A DNA stretch of 64,000 bases from Leptospira terpstrae serovar Hualin str. LT 11-33 = ATCC 700639 (GCF_000332495.1 NZ_AOGW02000018.1:126501-190500); one strand, 5' to 3'. Counted from the first letter of the stretch, positions 1 through 10,501 are shown. Notes: generated from the sequence alone by a model not told the origin. Program-made: numbers and translations.

Positions 1-837
1 CAAACATAAAGACTTCATTGACGAAGAAGAGGGTTCGAATTCATCAATCTCAATGGAATGTGTTTTTAAGGTTTCCATTGCTAGTTTTGTAGTATAACTG
101 GAGTTTTCTTTTTCGAAATCTTCTGCAGTAACTTCGTGTAATTTTCTTCTGTCTTTGCAATGACTCATATAAGTATAAAACTGATCACTGAAATGGTCTT
201 TGAATGAAAACTCACTGTGAGTATTTTTTCTTAATTTATCAATTAGGTTAGGTGAAGAGTATTCAAAGTCAGAACCTATAGTCAGACCATTGGAAATCGC
301 GTAAAATGAATCTATCTTTTTTGCTACCCAATAACGATCTGCCGTTTCTAAAACATATCCTTCTGTGCGATCTGCTATAATAAAACTGTTATGATAGAAA
401 AATGACTTATTCTCATACCCACCACATGCATCTTGTCCATAGGTCTCTAATAATTCAGTGATGAGAAACAATCCATCTCGGGCAGATTTACATCGTTCCA
501 AAGCTAAACGAATTAAGTCCATCCCTGTTAAACCATCATTTTTTTTTGATTTTTTCAAATGAGTAAAAACAGCCTCATTCCCTATACAAAGGCCAAATTC
601 ATTCACACCCATTTCTGCACCCCACATATGAAAGGGTTTGCTTAAAAAAACTTCATAAGTAACGGGAGTTTGTGGAATCTCAATATAGGTAGTACGTAAT
701 TGGGTACCTTTTTCATATTCCAATCGAGGAATATGAAGAATGGATTGTGCTTCGTTTGGTTCTCGGTCCGAGTTTTTGGCAAAGATTCTTTTTTGTGTCT
801 TGGTAAATTTTTCAGTGGCAAGGGAGGTATCGCACAT
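1..837 (-). CDS. Secernin-like C69 family peptidase, 3' end cut by window
   Basis: Reading the minus strand from ATG at 837 gives 279 uninterrupted codons running off the left edge of the window, so the C-terminus is missing. The protein begins MCDTSLA; Cys2 would become the N-terminal nucleophile after Met removal, as in secernins and C69 dipeptidases. The family motif FAKNSDREPNEAQ follows at about residues 19-31, and GVNEFGLCIGNEAV at about 77-90 is also typical. The family are Ntn-hydrolases acting on amide bonds; the substrate here is unknown. The gene is divergent from the P-type ATPase, with only 54 bp between start codons, so the two promoters must overlap or lie inside the neighbour. 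Family assignment is confident; the exact activity is inference. Confidence 0.85.
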   Translation of the reverse strand, partial: MCDTSLATEKFTKTQKRIFAKNSDREPNEAQSILHIPRLEYEKGTQLRTTYIEIPQTPVTYEVFLSKPFHMWGAEMGVNEFGLCIGNEAVFTHLKKSKKNDGLTGMDLIRLALERCKSARDGLFLITELLETYGQDACGGYENKSFFYHNSFIIADRTEGYVLETADRYWVAKKIDSFYAISNGLTIGSDFEYSSPNLIDKLRKNTHSEFSFKDHFSDQFYTYMSHCKDRRKLHEVTAEDFEKENSSYTTKLAMETLKTHSIEIDEFEPSSSSMKSLCL

Positions 838-891
838 TCTAGAATGTTAAACAGATTTCTTCTAAAAAACAAGACCAAATCATTTAAGAAT

Positions 892-3402
892 ATGTCATCG
901 ATTCCAAAACAAATTTCAGAATACATCCTCATGGGATTAACCCAAGAACAAGTCAGGAAAAACCGTACGAAGTATGGAGCCAATGAAATCAGCTCTTCCC
1001 AAAAGAAAGGAATCTTTCAGATGTTATTGGGAGTGGTCACAGAGCCAATGATTTTGCTTCTCATTTCCATAAGCATCGTATATTTGCTTTTAGGTGACCG
1101 GAATGAAGCACTATTATTACTTTTTTCTGTTGTGGGGATCATAACGATTACTTTTTACCAAGAGAAAAAAACGGAAACCGCGATCTCTGCTTTACGTTCC
1201 CTTGCAAGTCCAAGAACCAATGTCATCCGAGACCAACAAATCATTCGTATCGAAGGGAAAGATGTAGTTTTTGATGATTTATTAATTTTGAATGAAGGGG
1301 ATAGAGTCCCTGCTGACTGTGAGCTTGTTTCCGATAGAATGTTTTCTTGTGATGAATCTCTCCTTACGGGAGAATCTGTACCTGTAACCAAATCACAATC
1401 GAATCCAGTATTTTGTGGCTCGTTAGTTGTTAGTGGAGAGGGAGTTTGTCGAGTATCTGCTGTGGGTAATCTCACCGAGATAGGTAAAATAGGTCGTAAA
1501 ATTGCAGACGAAGCTATTGGCAGAACTTTACTAGAAGTTGAGGTTGCAAGGTTAGTAAGGAATCTGTTTATTGTTGCAGCTTCACTTTGTGTGATACTGG
1601 CATTATACTTTGGAATTGCTAAAAGCCAATGGTTACAAGGATTACTTTCGGGCCTTACTCTGGCCATAGGACTCATGCCAGAGGAACTTCCTTTAGTTAT
1701 GACAATTTTCTTTGCGTTAGGTGCATTTCGTTTGAGTACTAAAAATGTTTTAGTCAGACGATCCTCTATCATTGAAACTTTAGGTGCTGCTACAGTACTC
1801 TGTTCAGATAAAACAGGTACGATCACTCAAAATAAAATGAAAATAGGAATTGTTGTAACAAAGTCGGAAACGGTAACATTAAATCCTACTTCCATTCTTT
1901 CAGAGGAAACCAAAAGTTTACTTCATATTGCCTATTGTGCTTCCAAACATCCTAGTTTTGATCCAATGGATATTGCAATTTCTGATTGTTTGGCTTTGTT
2001 TCATGAAAGAGCAGATTCTGCCTTGTTGTCAGTTCAAGATTTTCCTTTAACTCCAGACCATTTAACAATGGTTCGTGTTCTAAGAGAAGAGGGAAATTAT
2101 GTGAGTTATGCAAAAGGATCACCTGAAGCAATTTTTGATTTGTGTAAATTTAATTCTTCTGAATTAGAATTCTGGACAAACAAAACCAATGAATTAGCAA
2201 AACAAGGATTCCGAGTCCTTGGTGTTGCAAAATCCAAATCTCCTTTAAATGTGATTCCAGCTGAAAGAAAACAAGTCGATTATTTGTTTTATGGCCTTTT
2301 AGCATTTTTAGATCCAATCAGAGAGATCGTTCCTTTCGCTGTAAAAACTGCTTATGATTCAGGAATTCGAGTGATTATGATCACCGGAGATTATCCAGAA
2401 ACTGCAAAGAACATTGCTGATCAAATTGGATTAAAAGAATCGCACTTGGTATACACAGGAAAAGAATTTTCTAATCTAAGTGAAGAGGATATGCAGAAAG
2501 TCATTCGGAAATGTAATGTTTTTTCGAGAGTGAGTCCTGAAGATAAATGGCGGATAGTCCGTATGTTAAAAGCGGATGGCGAAATTGTTGCTATGACTGG
2601 TGATGGAGTGAACGATGCACCTGCTTTGCGTACAGCAAACATTGGTGTTGCGATGGGGGAGAGGGGAACAGATGTGGCTCGGGAAGCTGCCGATATTGTT
2701 TTGTTAGACGATTCCTTTTCTTCCATATTGGAATCTGTTCGGATTGGTCGACAAATTTTTGATAACTTAAAAAAAGCTTTGGGTTATCTTATTGGGGTTC
2801 ACATTCCTATTGTGGGGATTACTTTTTTTCCCATTCTTTTTGATTGGCCCATCATTGTATTGTCTGCAATTCATATTGTGTTTATGGAAATGGTTATCGA
2901 CCCCACTTGTACCATAGTTTTTGAAAGAGAATCTGCCGAATCAGATTTGATGAAAAGAAAACCAAGAGAAACATCCGAACCTCTTTTGGATCGGGAACTA
3001 TTTATCAATTCCTTAATTCAGGGAGCATTTTCCCTAATTTCTGTTGTTTCTTCCTATTGGATCACGGAAATCTTCCTCAAGGGAACATCTTCTCCAAAAG
3101 TAGTGAGTACAGCAAGTTTTGTTACATTAGTATTTTCTAATTTGTTTTTAATCCTGGCGAATAGATCCCTACATGAGTCCATGTGGAGTCGGATGCGAAT
3201 TTCCAATCCTATCATTCCTTATGTCTTTGCCGGGACTATTGGTGTCCTGATTTTATCTATGTATTTACCCGGTATGAATACTATGTTTCGATTTGTGCCA
3301 CTTAATTTTCTACAATTTTCCTCAGCGATACTGGTTGCATTTGTGGGAGTTTTGTTCTACGATATGACAAAAGTTTTAGTTTCAAAATTACTTCGTGGCT
3401 GA
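892..3402 (+). CDS. Cation-transporting P-type ATPase (P2-like)
   Basis: An 836-residue ATP-driven cation pump of the inner membrane. Visible motifs are TGES (actuator domain, about T159), PEELP in M4 (about P263), DKTGT with the phosphorylated Asp at about D306, and TGDGVNDAP at about T569. The M6 segment VFMEMVIDP has the layout of P2-type (Ca2+ or Mn2+-like) pumps. There is no N-terminal CxxC metal domain, which argues against copper or zinc pumps. Open reading extends to 700, but that stretch is antisense to the secernin gene, so I chose ATG 892; ATG 844 and 931 are alternatives and no start has a strong ribosome binding site. Ion specificity cannot be read from sequence alone. Confidence 0.85.
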   Translation: MSSIPKQISEYILMGLTQEQVRKNRTKYGANEISSSQKKGIFQMLLGVVTEPMILLLISISIVYLLLGDRNEALLLLFSVVGIITITFYQEKKTETAISALRSLASPRTNVIRDQQIIRIEGKDVVFDDLLILNEGDRVPADCELVSDRMFSCDESLLTGESVPVTKSQSNPVFCGSLVVSGEGVCRVSAVGNLTEIGKIGRKIADEAIGRTLLEVEVARLVRNLFIVAASLCVILALYFGIAKSQWLQGLLSGLTLAIGLMPEELPLVMTIFFALGAFRLSTKNVLVRRSSIIETLGAATVLCSDKTGTITQNKMKIGIVVTKSETVTLNPTSILSEETKSLLHIAYCASKHPSFDPMDIAISDCLALFHERADSALLSVQDFPLTPDHLTMVRVLREEGNYVSYAKGSPEAIFDLCKFNSSELEFWTNKTNELAKQGFRVLGVAKSKSPLNVIPAERKQVDYLFYGLLAFLDPIREIVPFAVKTAYDSGIRVIMITGDYPETAKNIADQIGLKESHLVYTGKEFSNLSEEDMQKVIRKCNVFSRVSPEDKWRIVRMLKADGEIVAMTGDGVNDAPALRTANIGVAMGERGTDVAREAADIVLLDDSFSSILESVRIGRQIFDNLKKALGYLIGVHIPIVGITFFPILFDWPIIVLSAIHIVFMEMVIDPTCTIVFERESAESDLMKRKPRETSEPLLDRELFINSLIQGAFSLISVVSSYWITEIFLKGTSSPKVVSTASFVTLVFSNLFLILANRSLHESMWSRMRISNPIIPYVFAGTIGVLILSMYLPGMNTMFRFVPLNFLQFSSAILVAFVGVLFYDMTKVLVSKLLRG

Positions 3403-3439
3403 CATGGACGGAGTCTATTTCTAAACTTAGCAAAAGCTT

Positions 3440-4306
3440 ATGATAGAACTCTTCTTTCCTAAAAAGTATTCTGCTCTATGTTTAAAATCTGCGTTTTTTG
3501 GTTTTTTTGCCCATACAGGTTTTGTGCGGGGTTTACAAGAAATTGGTTTTAAACCCTCTGTGGTCACAGGTTCCAGTTCAGGAGCAATGATTGGTGCCCT
3601 GTATGCAACGGGTCGAGAGATGGTCGAATTTGAATCTCTGATTTTGGGACTAAGAAAAAAAGATTTTTGGGAAGGGAATTCTCTGACAATGCTTGGTCGG
3701 TTATTGCGAAAGGGACTCAATGGATACAGTGGAGTTTTGACTGGTAAGGCAACCCGTAAGATTTTGTATCCATACCTTGGTAATAAAAAGTTTTCCGACC
3801 TGCCTATCAAACTCGGAATTGCAGTTTCTAATCTTTCCAAAAACAAACGTGAACTAATTACTGATGGTAACGTACTTGATGCAGTAATGGCATCGATTGC
3901 TTTTCCATTTTTATATGAAGTCCAAGAGTTCCAAGGCCAAGAATTTTTGGATGGTGGCATTGGTGATGGGGAACCTATCAAAGAACTCATTTTGGATTCA
4001 AGTATAGACCGCATTGTCATCCACCAAGTAAATAATAATAGACCAGTAAGTCGTAATACCATGAAGCGTGCGTTAGATGCTTCTGTGCAAATTATTGAAT
4101 CCGAAACAGAAGACTTAAAGTCATTACTGGCAAAAGAAAAAGGGAAAAAACTAATTCGTTTGGAAACAAATACTCCTTATTTATCTCCGAATGATTTTTC
4201 AAAAGGAAAGTTTGCCCTTGCGGAAGGTAGAGGAACTGCCTACCGAAACAAGGCAGAAATATTAGGTGATTTGGAATTACCTGTATTTAATTTTTTTAAT
4301 CAGTAA
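3440..4306 (+). CDS. Patatin-like phospholipase family protein
   Basis: A 288-residue patatin/RssA-type serine hydrolase. The nucleophile elbow is GSSSG (about residues 46-50) and the Asp of the Ser-Asp dyad lies in FLDGGIGDG (about 170-178). The glycine-rich oxyanion loop usually written GGGxxG is degenerate: the N-terminus reads LKSAFFGFFAHTG. The protein is probably cytosolic; no signal peptide or membrane helix is obvious. It starts 37 bp after the ATPase and is followed 8 bp later by a hybrid kinase, so it may share a transcript with both. The substrate is unknown; lipid acyl hydrolase activity is the family expectation. Confidence 0.8.
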   Translation: MIELFFPKKYSALCLKSAFFGFFAHTGFVRGLQEIGFKPSVVTGSSSGAMIGALYATGREMVEFESLILGLRKKDFWEGNSLTMLGRLLRKGLNGYSGVLTGKATRKILYPYLGNKKFSDLPIKLGIAVSNLSKNKRELITDGNVLDAVMASIAFPFLYEVQEFQGQEFLDGGIGDGEPIKELILDSSIDRIVIHQVNNNRPVSRNTMKRALDASVQIIESETEDLKSLLAKEKGKKLIRLETNTPYLSPNDFSKGKFALAEGRGTAYRNKAEILGDLELPVFNFFNQ

Positions 4307-4314
4307 TAAATACA

Positions 4315-6240
4315 ATGGACATTCAAAAGAAACTCAATGTTTTGATTGTTGAAGATTCGTTAGCTTCTTACAAAGCTATTGTATCTGTGCTTCAAAATTT
4401 TGGGTTCTCTATTTTTGCAGAAAGGGCCGAATGGAAATCGGAATTTGAACAAAGAATCAAAGACGAAACTTGGGACATTGTTATATCTGATTTTTACCTT
4501 CCTGATTTTGATGGTCGATATGTCATCTCTAGAGTCAAAGAAATCTATCCAGATTTGCCAGTGATTTTAATTACAGAATTTCTTCCCGAAGACTCCGCTT
4601 CTGAATTTCTGAAATTGGGTGCAGCCGAATTTTTACCAAAGTCTTCTATCATAAAACTACCGTTTGTTGTGAACCGAGAATTAGAAGCCTACCGATTGAA
4701 GGTGTCTCAAAAAAAAGCATGGGATATGTTAGTTCACGGTGAAGAGCTTTTAACCCGTTCTCAAAAAATATCACATCTTGGTCATTTCGAAGTAATTTTT
4801 CCTGAAAAAAATACTTTATGGTCTCTGGAGTTATATCGAATTTTAGGATTTGATTTTGGTGAAATTCCGCTCATGGAAAAGGTATGGTCACTTTTAGATG
4901 AACCAGAACATGATCATATCAAAGTAGTATGGGAAGACCTTTTAAAAGACAATCATTCTAAAGAAATGATAGTTACTTTGAATACGAAAGTGGGAAGAAA
5001 AAAAGTAAATCTTTGGTTGGAAGCAGAGAAGTTTGAAGATTCAAGATTTCGTATCTTTGGAACCATTCATGATATATCTGATTTATCCGAATTAGAACAT
5101 TCTATACAACTCAACGAACAGTTGTTTAAGGGTATTTTTAATAATTCTTCACAGGCGATTTTTCTTTTGGATTTACAAGGCCATGTGATCCGTATGAATC
5201 GTAATGCTGTATTATCTTTTGAACGAGAGGAAGCTGATGTCCAAGGTTTGGAATTAATCCGTTCTATTTTTTCAAACTCCGACCAGGAATCGATAAAAAA
5301 ATTGACCTATGGTATGAAGCTTGCTTTAAAAAATCAAAGTTTCGAAGTTTTTGTTAGTTATAGTCTATCAGATGGAAGAGAAAAATATTTTGATTGTGAC
5401 TTCTATTCTCTTACTGATCCTTCTGGAAAAATATTATATATTGTATTAGAAGCAAAAGACATAACTGAAAAAATTATATTAGAGCGTGCTTATGCGCAGT
5501 CGCAAAAATTGGAAGCACTCGGTACCTTTGCCGGTGGAATTGCTCACGACTTTAACAATCTTCTAACGCCTATGTTGGCCTATGTTTCTTATTTGAATGC
5601 AGAGTGGTCTAAGAATGAAACAAACGAAGCAATTCAAAAGTCTTTACCGGCTATTGAAGGTATTTCAAAATCATTAGATAGAGCAAAAAATTTAATCCAA
5701 CAGATATTAACCTATTCGAAAATTGATAATTCTATAGCGAAACAATTAGACCTTAGAGAACAACTATTGCAAGTTTTAAAAGAAGTAAGAGTTGTATCGT
5801 CCAACCAAATCGTTTTGTTTACTGATTTAGGTAACGAACCTGCCTATGTGAATGCTGATCCAATTCAAATTTTTCAAATTCTTTCTAATCTATATGAAAA
5901 TGCTGTTTTTGCTCTGCAAGACACTCCCAATCCAAAAATTACGATATCTCTTTCTCGAATTTTGTATGAAAAGTCAGAATTGCTTCATGTGGGATTTATG
6001 AAGAACACTGAGTATTGGAAATTAAGTTTTTCTGATAATGGTTCTGGAATTTCACCAGAGATTATCGAAAAAATCTTTGATCCTTTTTTTACTACGAAAG
6101 GTGGCAAAGGAACAGGGCTGGGATTACCAATCATTTATGGAATTATGGTAAAGATGGGTGGGACAATTCTAGTGAATTCGAGTATTGAGAAAGGAACTGA
6201 GTTCGATTTATATTTTCCTGCTTGGAGAACAATGCTTTAA
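4315..6240 (+). CDS. Sensor histidine kinase with N-terminal receiver and PAS domains
   Basis: A 641-residue soluble signalling protein. Order: receiver domain (residues 1-125, phospho-acceptor D59), a PAS-like region (about 140-260), a second PAS domain (about 270-390), then a HisKA helix with AHDFNN (H411) and a HATPase domain. Family G boxes DNGSGI and GKGTGLGLP are intact. There are no membrane segments, so it reads a cytosolic cue or is driven by phosphotransfer to its own receiver. The AHDFNN type of H-box is common in receiver-kinase hybrids acting in phosphorelays. It starts 8 bp after the patatin gene. Confidence 0.88.
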   Translation: MDIQKKLNVLIVEDSLASYKAIVSVLQNFGFSIFAERAEWKSEFEQRIKDETWDIVISDFYLPDFDGRYVISRVKEIYPDLPVILITEFLPEDSASEFLKLGAAEFLPKSSIIKLPFVVNRELEAYRLKVSQKKAWDMLVHGEELLTRSQKISHLGHFEVIFPEKNTLWSLELYRILGFDFGEIPLMEKVWSLLDEPEHDHIKVVWEDLLKDNHSKEMIVTLNTKVGRKKVNLWLEAEKFEDSRFRIFGTIHDISDLSELEHSIQLNEQLFKGIFNNSSQAIFLLDLQGHVIRMNRNAVLSFEREEADVQGLELIRSIFSNSDQESIKKLTYGMKLALKNQSFEVFVSYSLSDGREKYFDCDFYSLTDPSGKILYIVLEAKDITEKIILERAYAQSQKLEALGTFAGGIAHDFNNLLTPMLAYVSYLNAEWSKNETNEAIQKSLPAIEGISKSLDRAKNLIQQILTYSKIDNSIAKQLDLREQLLQVLKEVRVVSSNQIVLFTDLGNEPAYVNADPIQIFQILSNLYENAVFALQDTPNPKITISLSRILYEKSELLHVGFMKNTEYWKLSFSDNGSGISPEIIEKIFDPFFTTKGGKGTGLGLPIIYGIMVKMGGTILVNSSIEKGTEFDLYFPAWRTML

Positions 6241-6284
6241 TCAATTGACAAACAGATTCACATAGATTATTTAATGATGTTTCC

Positions 6285-8459
6285 ATGGGTTATTTCCTGA
6301 GAAAACATTTTGAATCTCTATATATAGGTTTTCTTTGGGGACTTCTCGTCTTACTTTTCTTTTCTTCCTTTTTTTTCTTCTACCAAGTATATGAAAGTCG
6401 AATGGATCGAATTTCTTTTGAAGATAAGAGCCGTTGGAATGCACTTTTAAATACATATTCCTCCTATCTTAAGGATGCAGAAACCGGGGTAAGGGGATAC
6501 ATTCTCACTGGTGATCCAGAATTTTTGGAGCCATACCAAGTCGCTTTATTGGATATACCAGCGGCCGAGACATTGCTTCGTGCTGAATGTGAACCAGCTT
6601 ATGAAATAGAACTAGAATCGATCATTCGTGCGAGCAAGTTAAAGATAGATTACATTCAGAATTTCGTAAAACACTTTCCAATCAAAAAACCTCAAAAATC
6701 TGAATTTATAGAAAGTAAAAGGCGGATGGATGTTTTTCGTTCCGAATTAAAGTCACTCCTAGATCGTAAATTAGAAAGAGAAAATATTGAAAAAGAAAAA
6801 AACAGAAAATTTACAACTCGATTAATTTCCGTATCAGGAGGTTTGTTTTTTGTTCTATCTCTTTTTATATTATGGATGATTCTTATTTTAAAAAGAAACG
6901 CAAAAATCTTATTAGAGAAGGAATTGATCGAAGATCGTTTATTTGAAATAGATGATTTATATCAAAACTCACCTGTAGGTTTTCATAGTTTAGATGCGAG
7001 TGGTTATTTTGTAAAAGTCAATCGGACCGAATTGGATTGGTTGGGTTATGCCGAAGAAGAATTAGTCGGGAAAGTAAAATGGTCTGATTTACTCACTGAA
7101 GAAAGTAAACAAACATTTCAAAATAATTTTCCAGTTTTTAAAAGTACTGGGCATATCGAAAATTTAAGATTTGAAGCCATACGTAAAAATGGAAGCTCCA
7201 TATTTATAAATCTTTCGGCAACTGCCACTTATTCAAAAACGGGAGAGATGATACGATCACGATCCGTTTTGCTTGACATCTCTCGGATGGTTTTATACGA
7301 AAAGGAACTCATAGAAGCACGAGTTCGTGCAGAGGATGCCAATCGAGCAAAGTCAGAATTTCTTTCTAGTATGAGTCATGAATTGAGAACACCTCTAAAT
7401 GCAGTGATCGGACTTTCTATGTGGCTTATGGAAGACAATCCAAAACCTGAACAAGTGGAATACTTAAAAAACTTACGGTTTTCTAGTGAAACACTATTAA
7501 CCTTAATCAACGATATTTTGGATTTTAATAAAATTGAAGAACGGATGATCATCATAGAGGAAATTGATTTTAGCCTAAAAGAGTTCATTAGTTCAGTTTC
7601 CTCTTCTTTTACAGTCAAAGCAAAAGAACAACTATTATCTTTTCGAGAAGAGATTGATAAAAATTTACCTGAGTATATTTGTTTTGATCCCACACGTATG
7701 TTACAAGTGCTTAATAATTTATTATCAAATGCAGTTAAATTCACAACTGAAGGAACAATCACTCTTCGTGTTTTGTTAGTCTCAAAATTTGAAAATCAGG
7801 TTGTGATTCGATTTGAAGTGGAAGATACAGGAATTGGAATTTCTTCAGATAAACTTAAATATGTATTTGAAAAGTTCACTCAAGCAAATCAAGACACTAC
7901 AAGAAAGTTCGGAGGATCCGGTCTTGGTCTTGCGATTTCAAAAGGACTTGTTGAACTTATGCATGGAAATTTGGAATTGGAATCAAAGTTAGGGAAAGGC
8001 TCGAAGTTTTCTTTTACCTTTCCGTGTAAAATTGGTAAGTCAATCTCATCTAGTTCTTTACGCCATGCGAAAGCAAACTCTTTGGATTTATTAGGAAAAC
8101 GTATTCTCGTCGCAGACGACATTGATATCAATCGCTCTGTTGTGATTCGATTTTTGCAACGTTGGGGCATTGAATCTGAAGAAGCTTCCGATGGAGAAGT
8201 GGTTCTTGCTAAGTTAGCAAAATATAAAATTGATTTGATACTTATGGATTTACATATGCCGAACGTTGATGGTTATATGGCGACAAAAAGAATTCGCGAG
8301 AATCCTAGTTGGCAGAATATTCCCATTATTGCTTTAACCGCTTCTGCTCAATTGGAAACTAAAGAAAAAATACATGCAGTAGGAATGAATGATTTCATTT
8401 CTAAACCTTTTTATCCAAATGATTTATATCAGAAGCTGGTATATTGGATTTCTTCCTAA
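6285..8459 (+). CDS. Membrane hybrid histidine kinase (CHASE3-PAS-HisKA-HATPase-REC)
   Basis: A 724-residue sensor kinase. A transmembrane helix lies at about residues 15-37, a CHASE3-like periplasmic domain containing AETGVRGYILTGDP follows, and a second helix is at about 180-205. Then come a PAS domain (about 225-345), HisKA with SHELRTPLN (H365), HATPase with DTGIGI and GGSGLGLA, and a C-terminal receiver with acceptor D655 in LMDLHMP. This is a full phosphorelay kinase; no Hpt domain is present, so a separate Hpt or regulator is needed. It ends overlapping the convergent SpoIIE gene by 4 bp. Confidence 0.9.
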   Translation: MGYFLRKHFESLYIGFLWGLLVLLFFSSFFFFYQVYESRMDRISFEDKSRWNALLNTYSSYLKDAETGVRGYILTGDPEFLEPYQVALLDIPAAETLLRAECEPAYEIELESIIRASKLKIDYIQNFVKHFPIKKPQKSEFIESKRRMDVFRSELKSLLDRKLERENIEKEKNRKFTTRLISVSGGLFFVLSLFILWMILILKRNAKILLEKELIEDRLFEIDDLYQNSPVGFHSLDASGYFVKVNRTELDWLGYAEEELVGKVKWSDLLTEESKQTFQNNFPVFKSTGHIENLRFEAIRKNGSSIFINLSATATYSKTGEMIRSRSVLLDISRMVLYEKELIEARVRAEDANRAKSEFLSSMSHELRTPLNAVIGLSMWLMEDNPKPEQVEYLKNLRFSSETLLTLINDILDFNKIEERMIIIEEIDFSLKEFISSVSSSFTVKAKEQLLSFREEIDKNLPEYICFDPTRMLQVLNNLLSNAVKFTTEGTITLRVLLVSKFENQVVIRFEVEDTGIGISSDKLKYVFEKFTQANQDTTRKFGGSGLGLAISKGLVELMHGNLELESKLGKGSKFSFTFPCKIGKSISSSSLRHAKANSLDLLGKRILVADDIDINRSVVIRFLQRWGIESEEASDGEVVLAKLAKYKIDLILMDLHMPNVDGYMATKRIRENPSWQNIPIIALTASAQLETKEKIHAVGMNDFISKPFYPNDLYQKLVYWISS

Positions 8460-10501
8460 AATTCTTTCTCTAATGAAATTGCTAAGATTGTAATATCGTC
8501 GTCAGAGCGTTTTGATTTTTGAAATTTTTCTACTTCTGTAATTAACCGATCACAAATAGTCTGTGGATCATTTTTTGCTAAAGTTTGCAATAAATTAAAA
8601 AATCGTTCTTCACCATATAACTCACCAGAGGTGGAATTTCGAGCTTCGATGACGCCATCTGTAAATAATACCAATGTTCCAGAATTAGGAAGGGGCAGTG
8701 TTTTTTCAATCATCTGTGATTCGATAAATTCATTGATCGCTCTTCCGTAACTCGAAATATGTTCTAGATTCCCATTTCTATCTAAATAGACCATTGGATG
8801 GTGTCCCGCATTGGCTATTTTCATAATTTGTTTTTCGGGATTTAAATAAACGAAAAATGCACTTAAAAAATGTCCTGAAAGTGAACTGAGTAGAGACAAT
8901 CGAATTCTTTCTGCAGCATAAGCCGGCCTATCTAGTGAATCATCCCAAATTTGTAATGAAACTTTTGTCATGGAGGCAATCATCGCAGCGGGAATTCCAT
9001 GTCCTGATACATCACATAAAAATAAACCGATCTCTTTATCTTTTACAATGATTTGGACAAAATCTCCTCCGATATCGGAGGCAGGTGAATAACGAAATCC
9101 TAATGCATGTCCATTGGCATGGGTTCGTTTTTGAGGCAATAGGCCATTTTGTAATTTCTGTGCAATTTTTAATTGTAAATCAATTTCTTGTTTTTCTTCT
9201 GTTGCCTTTCTATAATCCGATACTTTTAAAACTAAAGCCATTGATAAAAAGAAAACTTCAATTGCAGAACCTAATGGCAGTGAGTAGGAAGATAAATGAA
9301 TTGGTCGGATCAAACCTTGGACCGTTAGTGAATTTAAAGCACCTCCGATAAGAATAGATCCAAAGGCAAATAAGAAAAGAATGACTTCTAATTTTTTCTT
9401 ACTTTTAAAAAATGCCATCGTAGAAATTGATAACGCTAAGATTATGGGAATAATAACGAGCGTTACTCCAAGTTGAATAAAGTTTCTGAGTTCTAAGAAA
9501 AATATAGAAAAGATTAAAGAAATAAATAATAATATAAATCCTTTTGTTAACTTTGTAGTTTTAGGAAAATTTTTCTCTGTCTCTAGAAATTCAATGGTGA
9601 ATAACAATCCAAATACAGAAGTCAAATAAATCGTGATTGGGAAAAGATAATTTTTCCATGTATGGGAATTTCCAATTTCTACGTATTGCATAAACCCAGT
9701 CGAAAACGAATTGATTAATAGCACTGTCGCCAAATAAAAGAAGTAATAGAAGAACTTTCTGTAACGTAAAGTATGTGCTAAAAATAAACTAAACAAAAAC
9801 ATCATAAAACCTGCACCAAAGTATGCGGCAAAAAAGATATCCTGTCGTTTTGAAAAAGTGATAAAACTTCGAGAGTTATAAATCGAAACAAAATTAAAAA
9901 TTGGATTCGCTGAGTTTATCTTTACATAGATTGTCCTTGTCTCATCTGGCGATAGTGTAATCGGGAAAGCTGGGATATGTGAATAAATTGGTTTGTTTCT
10001 TTGGAGAACTTGTTCACCCGACACCTGCGTAATCCAATTTCCTTTCACTTGTGCATGTAGTTCAAAAACATCGACAACCGGACTTGAGAAATGTAAAAAG
10101 AAGGTATGGGGCAAGTCTCCATAGTGGATCAGTGTGATTCTTATCCATAATGGATCTTTTAAGCGAGGAAACGAGATCGTTGCTTTCGGATTGGGCCTCC
10201 AAATGGTATCTTCTCTCAAAATTCGATCCAAACTCGATTCTCTTTCGGGTAAAATGGTATATTCGAAATACTTTCCAATATCGCGATAGTTTTTGGATTC
10301 TTCTATCGATAAGGGATAGGATTGGAGGGACTCGTTATTGAATAAGATGATCGTTAGAAAAAACAAAAGAAGGGAACTTTGCCCTAGAAACAGTGTTTTC
10401 TTTTCTAACTGACTCTTTTCCCGATTGGCAGTTCTCCCGAGGGAAAAATCAGCAAAAAACAGGAAAAAAGAAAGGCAGTTTCGAACCATTCGCACTATCA
10501 T
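8456..10501 (-). CDS. 7TM-DISM sensor with C-terminal SpoIIE/PP2C phosphatase
   Basis: About 681 residues. An N-terminal hydrophobic segment precedes a 7TMR-DISM extracellular jelly-roll domain (about residues 65-200), then seven transmembrane helices (about 210-420), a short coiled linker and a SpoIIE-type PP2C domain. Metal-binding motifs are intact: DIGGDF, CDVSGHG, FTDGVIEA and DDITILA. The protein probably dephosphorylates an anti-sigma antagonist or similar target in response to an external ligand. The start is uncertain: ATG 10501 has no good ribosome binding site and ATG 10489 is possible. It is divergent from clpB and converges on the hybrid kinase. Confidence 0.85.
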   Translation of the reverse strand: MIVRMVRNCLSFFLFFADFSLGRTANREKSQLEKKTLFLGQSSLLLFFLTIILFNNESLQSYPLSIEESKNYRDIGKYFEYTILPERESSLDRILREDTIWRPNPKATISFPRLKDPLWIRITLIHYGDLPHTFFLHFSSPVVDVFELHAQVKGNWITQVSGEQVLQRNKPIYSHIPAFPITLSPDETRTIYVKINSANPIFNFVSIYNSRSFITFSKRQDIFFAAYFGAGFMMFLFSLFLAHTLRYRKFFYYFFYLATVLLINSFSTGFMQYVEIGNSHTWKNYLFPITIYLTSVFGLLFTIEFLETEKNFPKTTKLTKGFILLFISLIFSIFFLELRNFIQLGVTLVIIPIILALSISTMAFFKSKKKLEVILFLFAFGSILIGGALNSLTVQGLIRPIHLSSYSLPLGSAIEVFFLSMALVLKVSDYRKATEEKQEIDLQLKIAQKLQNGLLPQKRTHANGHALGFRYSPASDIGGDFVQIIVKDKEIGLFLCDVSGHGIPAAMIASMTKVSLQIWDDSLDRPAYAAERIRLSLLSSLSGHFLSAFFVYLNPEKQIMKIANAGHHPMVYLDRNGNLEHISSYGRAINEFIESQMIEKTLPLPNSGTLVLFTDGVIEARNSTSGELYGEERFFNLLQTLAKNDPQTICDRLITEVEKFQKSKRSDDDITILAISLEKEF

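Noticed and set aside
700..891. N-terminal extension of the P-type ATPase frame
   Set aside because: It is antisense to the well-supported secernin gene and has no transporter similarity; the ATPase starts at 892 or nearby.
1155..1826. 223-residue antisense open frame in the ATPase gene
   Set aside because: Complete overlap with conserved ATPase motifs on the other strand; composition is that of a shadow frame.
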